Positions 1-7,207 of a DNA stretch of 27,082 nt are shown here, in pieces. This DNA is from Deltaproteobacteria bacterium (GTDB lineage Bacteria; Desulfobacterota_B; Binatia; Bin18). Under the pieces are notes generated by a model. It saw only the letters and a list, made by a program, of their open reading frames with translations. It was not told where the DNA came from and searched no databases. Where the stretch lies: positions 1-27,082 of the forward strand of contig JAAXHF010000496.1 of the NCBI GenBank assembly GCA_012271025.1. The letters run 5' to 3'. Both the position numbers and the translations under genes were made by a program. The first letter of the stretch is position 1, and every line of letters begins with the position of its first letter.

Positions 1-948
1 TTTCTGTTTCCGGTCAGCCGCTGGCGTGGCTTCGGAGGAAAAACCAACTACCTGGGCCTGTCGCAGGAGACCATGACCTGGGCGGCCGCACTACTGGCGG
101 TGACGACCCGGCTGAAGGTCTATTCGACCGTCCACGTACCGGTCTTTCATCCTTTGGTGGCGGCCAAAATGGGCGCAACGCTGGATCATATCGGCCAGGG
201 ACGCTGGGGCATCAATATCGTCAGCGGCTGGAGCCGGGAAGAGTTCGGCATGATGGGTATTGAGCTGCTGCCCCACGACCAGCGCTACGCCAAGACGGCC
301 GCGTTCATTGAGATTCTGAAAGGGCTGTGGACCGAGGAGCCGGGGACGTTTGACTACGACTCGCCGTGGTATCAGATCGCAGGCGGCTATGTGAATCCGC
401 AGCCGGTGTGCAAACCGCATCCGCCCATCGTCAACGCCGGGGTGTCGGAAGACGCCAAGGAGCTGGTCGCCCGGCTGTGTGACTGGGCGTTTATCGGCCA
501 GTCGTCTATTGAAGAGACCGGGGAGTTGACCCAGGACTTCAAAGTCCGGGCCGACCGGTACAGGTGCCGCGTCCGCTGCGCGGGCTATCCGTTTGTGTTA
601 TGGCGCGAGACCGAAAAAGAGGCCGAGGACGAAAAACGCCGGATTCTCGACCAGATGGATCCCGTGGCAACCGAGAACTGGGCTCGGGGGCTGGGCATCG
701 ACAGCGGCTCGTTCGATCATTTCACTCTGGAGATGTTTGCCCTGGGGGCGGGCGCCCTGCCGGTTATCGGCACGGCCGAACAGGTCGCCCTCAAACTCAA
801 GCGGCTGTACGAGTTGGGCCTGGACGGCGTGCTGATGTGTTTTCTGTCGTACTATGACGACACGGTCCGGTTTGGCCGCGAGATTGTGCCCCTGCTCAGA
901 CAGCTGGGGGTGGTGGGAGAGGCCGGCGAGCGGACGACGGCCGGTTGA
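1..948 (+). CDS. RutA/SfnG-like flavin-dependent monooxygenase (luciferase-like family), 5' truncated
   Basis: The reading frame is open from base 1 to the TGA at 946-948, so the window begins inside the gene; 315 residues are visible. The first residues (FLFPVSRWRGFGG), then TVHVPVFHPLVAAK, GRWGINIVSGW and PPIVNAGVSEDAKELV, match the luciferase-like TIM-barrel group that contains pyrimidine oxygenase RutA and dimethylsulfone monooxygenase SfnG. Those enzymes use reduced FMN from a separate reductase and O2 to oxygenate a small substrate in the cytoplasm. The methionine at 73 is internal, because conserved sequence precedes it. About 30-50 N-terminal residues are probably missing. No flavin reductase or pyrimidine-degradation gene is visible downstream, so the substrate is unknown. 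An F420-dependent member is possible, since a cofC homologue lies nearby, but the RutA-like motifs favour FMN. The gene converges on the aminotransferase with only 7 bp between stops. Confidence 0.85.
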   Translation, partial: FLFPVSRWRGFGGKTNYLGLSQETMTWAAALLAVTTRLKVYSTVHVPVFHPLVAAKMGATLDHIGQGRWGINIVSGWSREEFGMMGIELLPHDQRYAKTAAFIEILKGLWTEEPGTFDYDSPWYQIAGGYVNPQPVCKPHPPIVNAGVSEDAKELVARLCDWAFIGQSSIEETGELTQDFKVRADRYRCRVRCAGYPFVLWRETEKEAEDEKRRILDQMDPVATENWARGLGIDSGSFDHFTLEMFALGAGALPVIGTAEQVALKLKRLYELGLDGVLMCFLSYYDDTVRFGREIVPLLRQLGVVGEAGERTTAG

Positions 949-955
949 GGGGCGT

Positions 956-2158
956 CTAGGCCCGCTCCAGGCGGGCGAGCGCGGCCTCGATCTGATCCAT
1001 GCCTTTTTCCAGGTTGGCCATCGACGTGGCGTAGGAGATGCGGACATTGTTGGGCGCGCCAAAACCCTCGCCGGCGACCAGGGCGACGCGGGCCTCTTCC
1101 AGCAGATACAGGGCCAGGTCGGTTGCCGATTCGATGCGGGTGTCCTGGGCGGTTGCCCCAAAGTAGCCGGACACGTTGGGGAAGACGTAGAAGGCGCCCT
1201 CGGGCAGGGTACAGGTGATGCCGGGAATGGCGCGCAGGCGGTCAACGATGTAGTTGCGGCGTTTGGCAAACTCGGCGGCCATCACCCCGACCGGCTCCTG
1301 GGTCCCGGTCAGCGCCGCCACGGCTGCGGCCTGGCTGATCGAGCTGGGGTTTGAGGTGCTCTGGCTCTGGAGCGTTTCCAGGGCTTTGATCAGATTGGCC
1401 GGACCTGCGGCATAGCCCAGGCGCCAGCCGGTCATGGCGTAGGTCTTGGACACCGAGTTGACCAGCAGCACCCGGTCGCGCAGCTCGGGTTTGAGGGTCA
1501 GGATCTGGGCGCAGCGCGGCGCATCGTACAGAAACTTCTCGTACACGTCGTCCGAGATGACGAGCAGGTCCGTCTGCTCGATCACCTCGATCAGCTGACC
1601 CAGTTCGTGCTCGGTATAGGCCGCGCCGGTCGGGTTCGAGGGACTGTTGAGCAGCAGGGCCTTGGTGTTGGGACCGAGCGCCGCCCTGAGCTGGCCGTCG
1701 GTCAGCTTGAAACCGGTCTCCTCGGTCGTCGGCAGCAGCTTGGGCCGTGCACCGGTCAGGATCACCATGTCCGAATAACTGACCCAGTAGGGGGTGGGAA
1801 TCAGGACCTCATCGCCCGGCCCGAACAGGGCGTGGAAGGCGTTGAACAGGGTGTGTTTGCCGCCCGAGTTGGTGGTCACCTCCGACAAGGCATAGCTGAG
1901 CCCGTTATCCCGCTCCAGTTTGGCGATAATCGCCTCTTTGACGGCTGCGGTTCCGCCGACCGGGGTGTATTTGGTCTGACCCTGTTGGATGGCGGTCACG
2001 GCCGCTGCCTTGATATGGTCGGGCGTGTCAAAGTCGGGCTCTCCGGCGCCAAAATCAATCACGCTGATGCCCTGGCGGCCGAGGGCGGCGACCTGGGCGG
2101 TAACGGCTAAGGTGGGAGACGGCTTGATGAGCGACAGACGTTCGGCGAGCTGTATCAT
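956..2158 (-). CDS. aspC: Class I pyridoxal-phosphate aminotransferase (aspartate/prephenate aminotransferase type)
   Basis: A 400-residue fold-type I aminotransferase. Visible motifs are DFGAGEPDFDTPDHI (residues 35-49), the substrate/PLP-binding NSPSNPTGA (171-179), the ISDDVYEKF segment and the Schiff-base lysine K238 in SVSKTYAMTGWRLGY. These, and the length, fit the Ib aspartate aminotransferase subgroup, which exchanges amino groups between aspartate and 2-oxoglutarate and in some bacteria also aminates prephenate. The ATG at 2156-2158 was chosen because the family alignment begins at MIQLAERL; the open frame farther upstream lies inside coaD in another frame. It is the last gene of a minus-strand operon, 25 bp after the coaD stop. 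Substrate specificity cannot be settled by eye; other class I transaminases are possible. Confidence 0.9.
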   Translation of the reverse strand: MIQLAERLSLIKPSPTLAVTAQVAALGRQGISVIDFGAGEPDFDTPDHIKAAAVTAIQQGQTKYTPVGGTAAVKEAIIAKLERDNGLSYALSEVTTNSGGKHTLFNAFHALFGPGDEVLIPTPYWVSYSDMVILTGARPKLLPTTEETGFKLTDGQLRAALGPNTKALLLNSPSNPTGAAYTEHELGQLIEVIEQTDLLVISDDVYEKFLYDAPRCAQILTLKPELRDRVLLVNSVSKTYAMTGWRLGYAAGPANLIKALETLQSQSTSNPSSISQAAAVAALTGTQEPVGVMAAEFAKRRNYIVDRLRAIPGITCTLPEGAFYVFPNVSGYFGATAQDTRIESATDLALYLLEEARVALVAGEGFGAPNNVRISYATSMANLEKGMDQIEAALARLERA

Positions 2159-2183
2159 GGTGGTGTACGGGGGTTGAGAACGC

Positions 2184-2678
2184 TCAGGAGGTTGCGGCCA
2201 GCTTTTCCCGCAGGCGCCGTTCGACATGGGGCGGGACCAGGCCCTGGACCGATCCGTCGAAGCTGGCGATTTCCTTGACCAGGCGCGAGGCGGTATAAAA
2301 ATGGGCCGCCCCGGTGGCCAGGAAGAGAGTATCAATATTCGGTTTCATGTGCCGGTTCATCAGTGCCATCTGAAACTCATACTCGAAATCGGACGCCGCC
2401 CGCAGGCCGCGAATGACAATGCTGGCCTGCATTGTCTCGACATAGTCAACCAGCAAGCCATAAAAACTGTCGTAGATCACCCGGTCGCCAACCTCTGTGA
2501 ATTCCTCGCGGAACATGTCGAGGCGTTCCTCGGGCGTGAACAGATAGTTGGCTTTCTGCGGATTATACACCACCGCCACCACCACCTCGTCAACAATCTC
2601 CAAGCTGCGGCGGACAATGTCGATGTGTCCGTAGGTTGGCGGATCAAAAGAGCCTGGGTAAATGCCCCGACGTTTCAC
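2184..2678 (-). CDS. coaD: Phosphopantetheine adenylyltransferase
   Basis: A 164-residue protein of the usual length for CoaD, the cytoplasmic enzyme that transfers AMP from ATP to 4'-phosphopantetheine in the penultimate step of coenzyme A synthesis. The nucleotidyltransferase signature is visible as GSFDPPTYGHIDIV (T15-x-G-H18), followed by the family's RGLRAASDFEYEFQMALMNR block and the C-terminal YTASRLVKEIA segment. The start is GTG at 2676-2678, sharing a GTGA overlap with the rsmD stop, so translation is probably coupled. The rsmD-coaD pairing is common in bacteria and supports both calls. The operon also contains a CoA-thioester enzyme (thiolase). Confidence 0.97.
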   Translation of the reverse strand: MKRRGIYPGSFDPPTYGHIDIVRRSLEIVDEVVVAVVYNPQKANYLFTPEERLDMFREEFTEVGDRVIYDSFYGLLVDYVETMQASIVIRGLRAASDFEYEFQMALMNRHMKPNIDTLFLATGAAHFYTASRLVKEIASFDGSVQGLVPPHVERRLREKLAATS

Positions 2679-3247
2679 ACGGCCTCCTCGTCTTGGTGCT
2701 GGTAGAAGGACACCCCGGTTTTGCCGTAACGGCGGCGATCCGTCAATACCAAACCGGCGTAGGTCTCGGCGCCGCTCTCGTGCGGGTCGTGCTCGACCAC
2801 GACCCAGGCGTCCGGGTTGAGCAGTGGGCCGCCGGTCAGCGCCCGCAGGGTTTTGTCCACCCAGCCCTCGGCGTAGGGCGGGTCAACAAAGACGCCGTCG
2901 AAGCGCAGCCCCTGCTGGGCGACGATTTTCAGCCCGGTTGCGGCGTAGGCGCGCACCACCCGACCCCGCCGACGAAAACCGGTGGTCCGCAGGTTGGTCC
3001 GAATCGTGCGCTGGGCTTCCGGGTGGGGGTCGACAAAGACGACCGACCCGGCCCCCCGACTCAGGGCTTCGAGGCCCAGCGCCCCGGTGCCGGCAAACAG
3101 GTCGAGGACAGCGGCTCCCTGGAGCGCAAAGCGGCTGACCAGAATGTTGAAAATCGCCTCTCTGACCTGATCGGCGGTCGGCCGGACGGTGTAGCCCTTG
3201 GGCGCCTTGAGCTGGAGTCCGCCGCGTGAACCGGCGATAATACGCAC
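2675..3247 (-). CDS. rsmD: 16S rRNA (guanine966-N2)-methyltransferase
   Basis: A 190-residue Rossmann-fold methyltransferase that methylates N2 of G966 in 16S rRNA during 30S assembly, using S-adenosylmethionine. Evidence: the family N-terminus MRIIAGSRGG, the VRPTADQVREAIFNIL segment (21-36), SAM motif I DLFAGTGALGLEAL (49-62) and the catalytic DPPY (122-125). The start is GTG at 3245-3247; its first base is also the last base of the thiolase TAG stop, and its own stop overlaps the coaD start by four bases. These overlaps indicate one transcript with translational coupling. Length and order with coaD are typical. Confidence 0.96.
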   Translation of the reverse strand: MRIIAGSRGGLQLKAPKGYTVRPTADQVREAIFNILVSRFALQGAAVLDLFAGTGALGLEALSRGAGSVVFVDPHPEAQRTIRTNLRTTGFRRRGRVVRAYAATGLKIVAQQGLRFDGVFVDPPYAEGWVDKTLRALTGGPLLNPDAWVVVEHDPHESGAETYAGLVLTDRRRYGKTGVSFYQHQDEEAV

Positions 3248-4449
3248 TACACACTCAGAATATGCACGGTCACCGCCGCAGCTTCACCGCGCAGCATGCC
3301 GCCGCCGTTCTCGGTCAGCCCGACCTTGGCCCCGGCGACCTGGCGTTTGTCGGCCTGGCCGCGCAGCTGCCAGAAGATTTCAGCGATCTGGGCCACCCCG
3401 GTCGCGCCGACCGGATGGCCCTTGGCCAGCAGACCACCGCTGGGATTGACGGGCAGACGGCCACCCAGGGCGGTCACCCCCTCGTCAATGAGACGCCCTC
3501 CGTCGCCGGTCGGACACAGGCCCAGCTCTTCGTACAGCATCAGTTCGGCCGGAGCCGAGGCGTCGTGGATTTCGGCCACGTCCAGGTCTTGCGGCCCGAT
3601 GCCGGCCGCTTCATAAGCCTGCTGGGCCGCCCGCTGGCTGATGCCGGGCTCGTGCGGCTGGTGGTCCTGACCCGAACACACGGCCGAGGCTCTGACGTAG
3701 ACCGGCTGGCTGGTGTACTGCCGGGCGGTGTCGGCGCTGGTCAATACGACTGCGGCCGCGCCGTCGCCTATCGGCGAGCACATCAGGCGGGTCAGCGGGT
3801 CGGCGATCAGGGGTGCGTCCAGGACCTCCTGGGGGCTGCGCGGCGTCTGGAACTGGGCGTGGGGGTTAAGGCTGCCGTGGGTGTGGTTCTTGGCCGCGAT
3901 CTTGGCGTAGTGTTCTGCGGTCGTGCCGTAGGTGTCCATATGCTCGCGGGCCAGCTGGGCGTAGAAGTCCATGAACAGGCTGCGTGAGGTGCCGGCGCCA
4001 TCGGACGTGGCCTCGTTCATGTCGGCCAGCGTTCGTTCCATCAGTTCCACGTCAATCGCACTGCCGAGAGCGGCAAACGAGCGGCTCTTGTCGCGGTGAA
4101 AGAGCTTTTCCATGCCAACGGCCAGGACGGTGTCGTACAGGCCGGAGGCCACGTACAGCCAGGCCAGATGAAAGGCGGTGCCCGCGCTGGCGCAGGCATT
4201 TTCGGTGTTGATGACCGGAATGCCGCCGATGCCCATGTCGCGCAGCACGACCTGGCCGCGGATGCACTCCTGGCCGGTCAGCAAACCGGCCATGGCGTTG
4301 CCGACCGCTGCGGCTTCCAGCTCGTTCTTGTCGACGCCGGACGAGGTCAGGCAGGCGTCCACCGCTTCACGGGTCAGGTCTTTCATGCTCCGGTCGAGGT
4401 GTTTGGCAAAACGCGTCATGCCGGCTCCGACAATAGCCACCTGTCTCAT
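3247..4449 (-). CDS. SCP-x/acetyl-CoA acetyltransferase-like thiolase
   Basis: A 400-residue thiolase-fold protein. The nucleophile is C86 in NTENACASAGTAF. Later motifs are the acidic-His segment AEIHDASAPAELMLYEELG, the catalytic NPSGGLLAKGHPVGATG and the C-terminal LTENGGGM. The last replaces the usual C-x-G-G-G-x-G, so the second active-site cysteine of classical biosynthetic or degradative thiolases is absent, as in SCP-x and archaeal-type thiolases. Likely role: cleavage or formation of a 3-oxoacyl-CoA in lipid, sterol-side-chain or aromatic catabolism; the substrate is unknown. No DUF35/OB-fold partner gene is adjacent. The ATG at 4447-4449 has AAGGGAG at 4463-4457, seven bases upstream. 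It is the first gene of the thiolase-rsmD-coaD-aspC operon, with its own promoter-like element and a leader inverted repeat. Confidence 0.92.
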   Translation of the reverse strand: MRQVAIVGAGMTRFAKHLDRSMKDLTREAVDACLTSSGVDKNELEAAAVGNAMAGLLTGQECIRGQVVLRDMGIGGIPVINTENACASAGTAFHLAWLYVASGLYDTVLAVGMEKLFHRDKSRSFAALGSAIDVELMERTLADMNEATSDGAGTSRSLFMDFYAQLAREHMDTYGTTAEHYAKIAAKNHTHGSLNPHAQFQTPRSPQEVLDAPLIADPLTRLMCSPIGDGAAAVVLTSADTARQYTSQPVYVRASAVCSGQDHQPHEPGISQRAAQQAYEAAGIGPQDLDVAEIHDASAPAELMLYEELGLCPTGDGGRLIDEGVTALGGRLPVNPSGGLLAKGHPVGATGVAQIAEIFWQLRGQADKRQVAGAKVGLTENGGGMLRGEAAAVTVHILSV

Positions 4450-4467
4450 ATGCGTACTCCCTTCAAA

Positions 4468-4502
4468 GGTGAACGATGAGTTCTTTCTGATCGTTGTTCA
4501 CC
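4468..4502 (-). promoter_or_regulatory. Inverted repeat in the thiolase leader
   Basis: GGTGAAC (4468-4474) is perfectly repeated in inverse as GTTCACC (4496-4502). An inner GAT/ATC pair extends the symmetry if two bases bulge. The repeat lies between the predicted transcription start and the thiolase ribosome-binding site at 4463-4457. It could be a dimeric-repressor operator of TetR or GntR type, or a leader hairpin that controls access to the ribosome-binding site. The symmetry is seen directly; the function is inference. Confidence 0.45.
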
Positions 4503-4519
4503 GTGCGGTCGAGCGCCCT

Positions 4520-4549
4520 ACTATACGCCTACACGCCCTTGTTCGGCAA
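4520..4549 (-). promoter_or_regulatory. Sigma70-like promoter for the thiolase operon
   Basis: Read on the minus strand, TTGCCG (4549-4544), an 18-bp spacer and TATAGT (4525-4520) match the -35/-10 consensus at 4 of 6 and 5 of 6 positions. Transcription would start near 4513, giving a leader of about 64 nt that contains the inverted repeat at 4468-4502. It is based on consensus matching only. I see no equally good plus-strand promoter for cofC in the 127-bp divergent gap. Confidence 0.45.
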
Positions 4550-4576
4550 GCAGAATTTCGCCACTATGGGGCTGCT

Positions 4577-5242
4577 GTGAACTTTGTACTGGTGCCGGTC
4601 AAGGCGCTGGCCGAGGGCAAGACCCGTCTGTCGCCGATGCTGTCCGAGGCGGCCCGCCGAGCCGTGTCGCGGGCGATGCTGACCGATGTGGTGTCGAGTG
4701 TGTTGCAGGTCCCGGCGGTTGATCGGGTCGCGGTGGTCAGCTCCGACCCGTCCCTGCTGGCCCTGACCCGGGGGCTGGGAGCCTTGGCCGTGGACGAGGG
4801 CTGGCCGCGTGGGCTGAACGGGGCGACCGGCCTGGGCACCGACTTTTGTGTTCGCCATGGGGCGACAACACTGCTGGTGTTGCTGTCCGATCTGCCGCTC
4901 ATCCAGCCCCGAGACATTGCCCGGCTGTTCGCCCAGCTGAGCGGTCGGCCCGAGATCCTGCTCGTGCGCTGCAAGTATGGGGACGGCACCAACGCCTTTC
5001 TGCGCGTGCCGCCGCTGGTCATGCAGCCGTGTTTTGGTGGCCCCAGCCTGGCCGCCCATCAAAAAGCCGCCCGCCAACAGGGGATTGCGTGTCGCGTCGT
5101 CGAGGCGCCGAGCATCCGCTTCGATCTGGACTCGGTCGAAGACCTCAAACAGTGTGTGCACCAGCGGCTGGCTCCGCATACCGCTCGGGTGCTGCGCGAG
5201 TATGGTGTCTTTGGCGCCGACCGCAAACCGCCATCGGTGTAA
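4577..5242 (+). CDS. cofC: 2-phospho-L-lactate / phosphoenolpyruvate guanylyltransferase (F420 biosynthesis)
   Basis: A 221-residue nucleotidyltransferase of the CofC/FbiD family. This enzyme activates 2-phospholactate or phosphoenolpyruvate with GTP to supply the side chain of coenzyme F420. Family features visible: VPVKALAEGKTRLSPMLS at the N-terminus (residues 6-23), the metal/NTP-binding LLSDLPLI (102-109), DGTNAFLRVPP (136-146), FGGPSLAAHQKAA (153-165) and RFDLDSVEDL (181-190). The start is GTG at 4577-4579, where family similarity begins; the ribosome-binding site is weak. The stop is followed by a single base before miaA, so the two are almost certainly co-transcribed. No cofD, cofE or cofG/H homologue is in the window. 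A non-F420 nucleotidyltransferase is less likely, given the full motif set. Confidence 0.9.
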   Translation: MNFVLVPVKALAEGKTRLSPMLSEAARRAVSRAMLTDVVSSVLQVPAVDRVAVVSSDPSLLALTRGLGALAVDEGWPRGLNGATGLGTDFCVRHGATTLLVLLSDLPLIQPRDIARLFAQLSGRPEILLVRCKYGDGTNAFLRVPPLVMQPCFGGPSLAAHQKAARQQGIACRVVEAPSIRFDLDSVEDLKQCVHQRLAPHTARVLREYGVFGADRKPPSV

Positions 5243-5243
5243 C

Positions 5244-6164
5244 GTGGGCAAGCCACAGCTGGTTGTGATTGCCGGGCCGACGGCCAGCGGAAAAACTGCC
5301 CTGGGGGTTGAGCTGGCCGGCCGCTGCAACGCCGAAATCGTGAGCGCCGACTCCCGCCAGGTGTACCGCTATCTCGATATCGGGACCGCCAAACCGACTG
5401 CCCACGAACGGCGGACCGTCCGCCACCATTTGCTCGACGTGGTCGAACCGGAGGCCAGTTTCGACGTGGCGCGTTTTCGGCGACTGGCCCAGGCTGCCAT
5501 CGACGACATTCGGCGGCGCGGGAAACGGGTGTTGGTGGTCGGTGGGACGGGACTCTACATCCGGGCGCTGACGCGCGGGCTGTGCGCCGGCCCGCCGGCC
5601 GACCCGGCGCTGCGCGTCCGCCTGCGGCAGCAGGAAGACGAGGCTGGCGGCGGCTTCCTGCACCGCCGGCTGCAACAGCTCGATCCCCCGGCCGCAGCCC
5701 GTCTGCATCCGCACGACACACTGCGCCTCGTCCGGGCTCTGGAGGTGGTGCTGCTCAGCGGCATCCCGCTCAGTCAGTGGCAGGCGCGGCACGGTTTTCG
5801 GGAGCAGCCTTTTGACACCCTGATGATTGGACTCAAGCCGGACCGGGCCAGCCTGTACGAACGGATCGGGCGGCGCTGTCGGGACATGGTCCAGGCCGGG
5901 CTGGTGGAAGAGCTGCACGGGCTGTGGCAGCGGGGCTATAGTCCCGACCTGTCCGTTCTGCAGACGATTGGTTATGCGCAGATGCGGTGTGTCCTCGAAA
6001 ACCGCAGCGGGCTGGAGGAGGCGCTGGCCGATATGGCTCGACACACCCGGCGGCTGGCCAAACGCCAGCTGACGTGGTTTCGCGCTGAGCCAGGGATGTG
6101 CTGGTCCGAACCGGATCAGGTCGATCAGATCTGGACCACGGTCGCACGATTTTTCCAGATTTGA
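5244..6164 (+). CDS. miaA: tRNA dimethylallyltransferase
   Basis: A 306-residue enzyme that transfers a dimethylallyl group to N6 of A37 in tRNAs reading UNN codons, improving decoding. The sequence shows the P-loop GPTASGKT (11-18), the substrate-binding SADSRQVYRYLDIGTAKP (34-51), GGTGLYIRAL (100-109), the QTIGYAQM segment and the tRNA-contacting TRRLAKRQLTWFR near the C-terminus. The GTG at 5244-5246, one base after the cofC stop, gives the standard start (MGKPQLVVIAGPT); the longer open frame upstream lies within cofC. Length is normal. accA follows after 13 bp. Confidence 0.96.
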   Translation: MGKPQLVVIAGPTASGKTALGVELAGRCNAEIVSADSRQVYRYLDIGTAKPTAHERRTVRHHLLDVVEPEASFDVARFRRLAQAAIDDIRRRGKRVLVVGGTGLYIRALTRGLCAGPPADPALRVRLRQQEDEAGGGFLHRRLQQLDPPAAARLHPHDTLRLVRALEVVLLSGIPLSQWQARHGFREQPFDTLMIGLKPDRASLYERIGRRCRDMVQAGLVEELHGLWQRGYSPDLSVLQTIGYAQMRCVLENRSGLEEALADMARHTRRLAKRQLTWFRAEPGMCWSEPDQVDQIWTTVARFFQI

Positions 6165-6177
6165 TAAGGGGACGGCT

Positions 6178-7152
6178 GTGCAGACGACCTATCTGGATTT
6201 TGAGCAGGAGCTGAGCGAGATTGATAAGCGGCTTGAGGCGCTGGGCCGCCAAGAAGACTGCTCGGCCGAGGAGCGGGTCGAGCAGGCCCGGCTGACCGAG
6301 CAACAGCAGGCCCAGGAGGCGGAGATCTATACAGCCCTGCGGCCCTGGCAGCGTATCCAGCTCTCGCGCCACACCGACCGGCCCCAAACCCTGGATTATA
6401 TCCGGTTTCTCGGAACCGAGTTTGTCGAGCTCCACGGCGACCGGACATTTGCCGATGACCCGGCCATCATCGGCGGTCTGGCCCGCTTCCAGGGACGGCC
6501 CTTGGTTGTGCTCGGACACCAGCGCGGTCAAACGGTCCAGGAAAAGGTGCGCCGTAATTTCGGCATGCCGCGTCCCGAGGGCTATCGCAAAGCCCTGCGT
6601 CTGTTCCAGCTGGCGGAGCGCTTTGGGCGACCGGTGGTGTCCTTCATCGACACCCAGGGCGCCTACCCCGGAGTGGGTGCCGAAGAGCGCGGCCAGGCCG
6701 AGGCCATTGCCCGCAATATCCGTGAGCTGGCCGGTCTGCGGACGCCGGTGATTGTGGTCGTGATTGGCGAGGGGGGCAGTGGCGGAGCCCTGGCCCTGGG
6801 GGTCGGCGACCGGGTGCTGATGCAGGAAAACGCGTGTTATTCGGTCATTACCCCGGAGGGCTGCGCAGCTATTCTGTACGGTGAGCGCACCCCCGAGCGG
6901 GTGGCCAGGGCGGCCGAGGCGATGAAGATCACCGCCCCCGACCTGTTGCGTCTGGGGGTGACTGACGAGATTGTGGCCGAGCCGCAGGGCGGCGCGCATC
7001 GCCATCCGCAGGCGGCCATGGCTGCGGTCGGACGGGCCATTGCCCGGCATCTGGACGAGATCGTCGGCCTGCCGCTGGACGAGCTGGTGGCCCGACGCTA
7101 TGAAAAATTCCGGCGCATGGGCACGGCTGCGGTGCGTGAGAGCGGCCGCTGA
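6178..7152 (+). CDS. accA: Acetyl-CoA carboxylase carboxyltransferase subunit alpha
   Basis: A 324-residue protein of normal AccA length. With AccD it transfers CO2 from carboxybiotin to acetyl-CoA, giving malonyl-CoA for fatty acid synthesis. An N-terminal helical/coiled segment (about 5-60) precedes the crotonase-fold carboxyltransferase domain. Signatures visible: EFVELHGDRTFADDPAIIGG (81-100), RRNFGMPRPEGYRKALRL (125-142), DTQGAYPGVGAEERGQAEAI (158-177) and the oxyanion loop GEGGSGGALALG (197-208). The start is GTG at 6178 with AAGGGGA at 6166-6172, five bases upstream. AccD, AccB and AccC are not in the window. It follows miaA closely and sits upstream of the aromatic amino-acid genes. 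Confidence 0.97.
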   Translation: MQTTYLDFEQELSEIDKRLEALGRQEDCSAEERVEQARLTEQQQAQEAEIYTALRPWQRIQLSRHTDRPQTLDYIRFLGTEFVELHGDRTFADDPAIIGGLARFQGRPLVVLGHQRGQTVQEKVRRNFGMPRPEGYRKALRLFQLAERFGRPVVSFIDTQGAYPGVGAEERGQAEAIARNIRELAGLRTPVIVVVIGEGGSGGALALGVGDRVLMQENACYSVITPEGCAAILYGERTPERVARAAEAMKITAPDLLRLGVTDEIVAEPQGGAHRHPQAAMAAVGRAIARHLDEIVGLPLDELVARRYEKFRRMGTAAVRESGR

Positions 7153-7207
7153 GCGAGGGGTCGGACGCCGATGGACGCGGATTGCGAATCGTAGTACAAA
7201 ACGAGCC

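Noticed and set aside
4539..4567. Plus-strand promoter for cofC (TTGTTC and CACTAT) giving a nearly leaderless transcript.
   Set aside because: Both boxes match the consensus poorly (3 of 6 each), so it was not annotated.
4529..5329. Long minus-strand open frames opposite cofC and miaA, and similar long frames opposite most genes.
   Set aside because: High GC content keeps antisense frames open. These have no recognisable motifs, and their residue composition is that of frame shadows.
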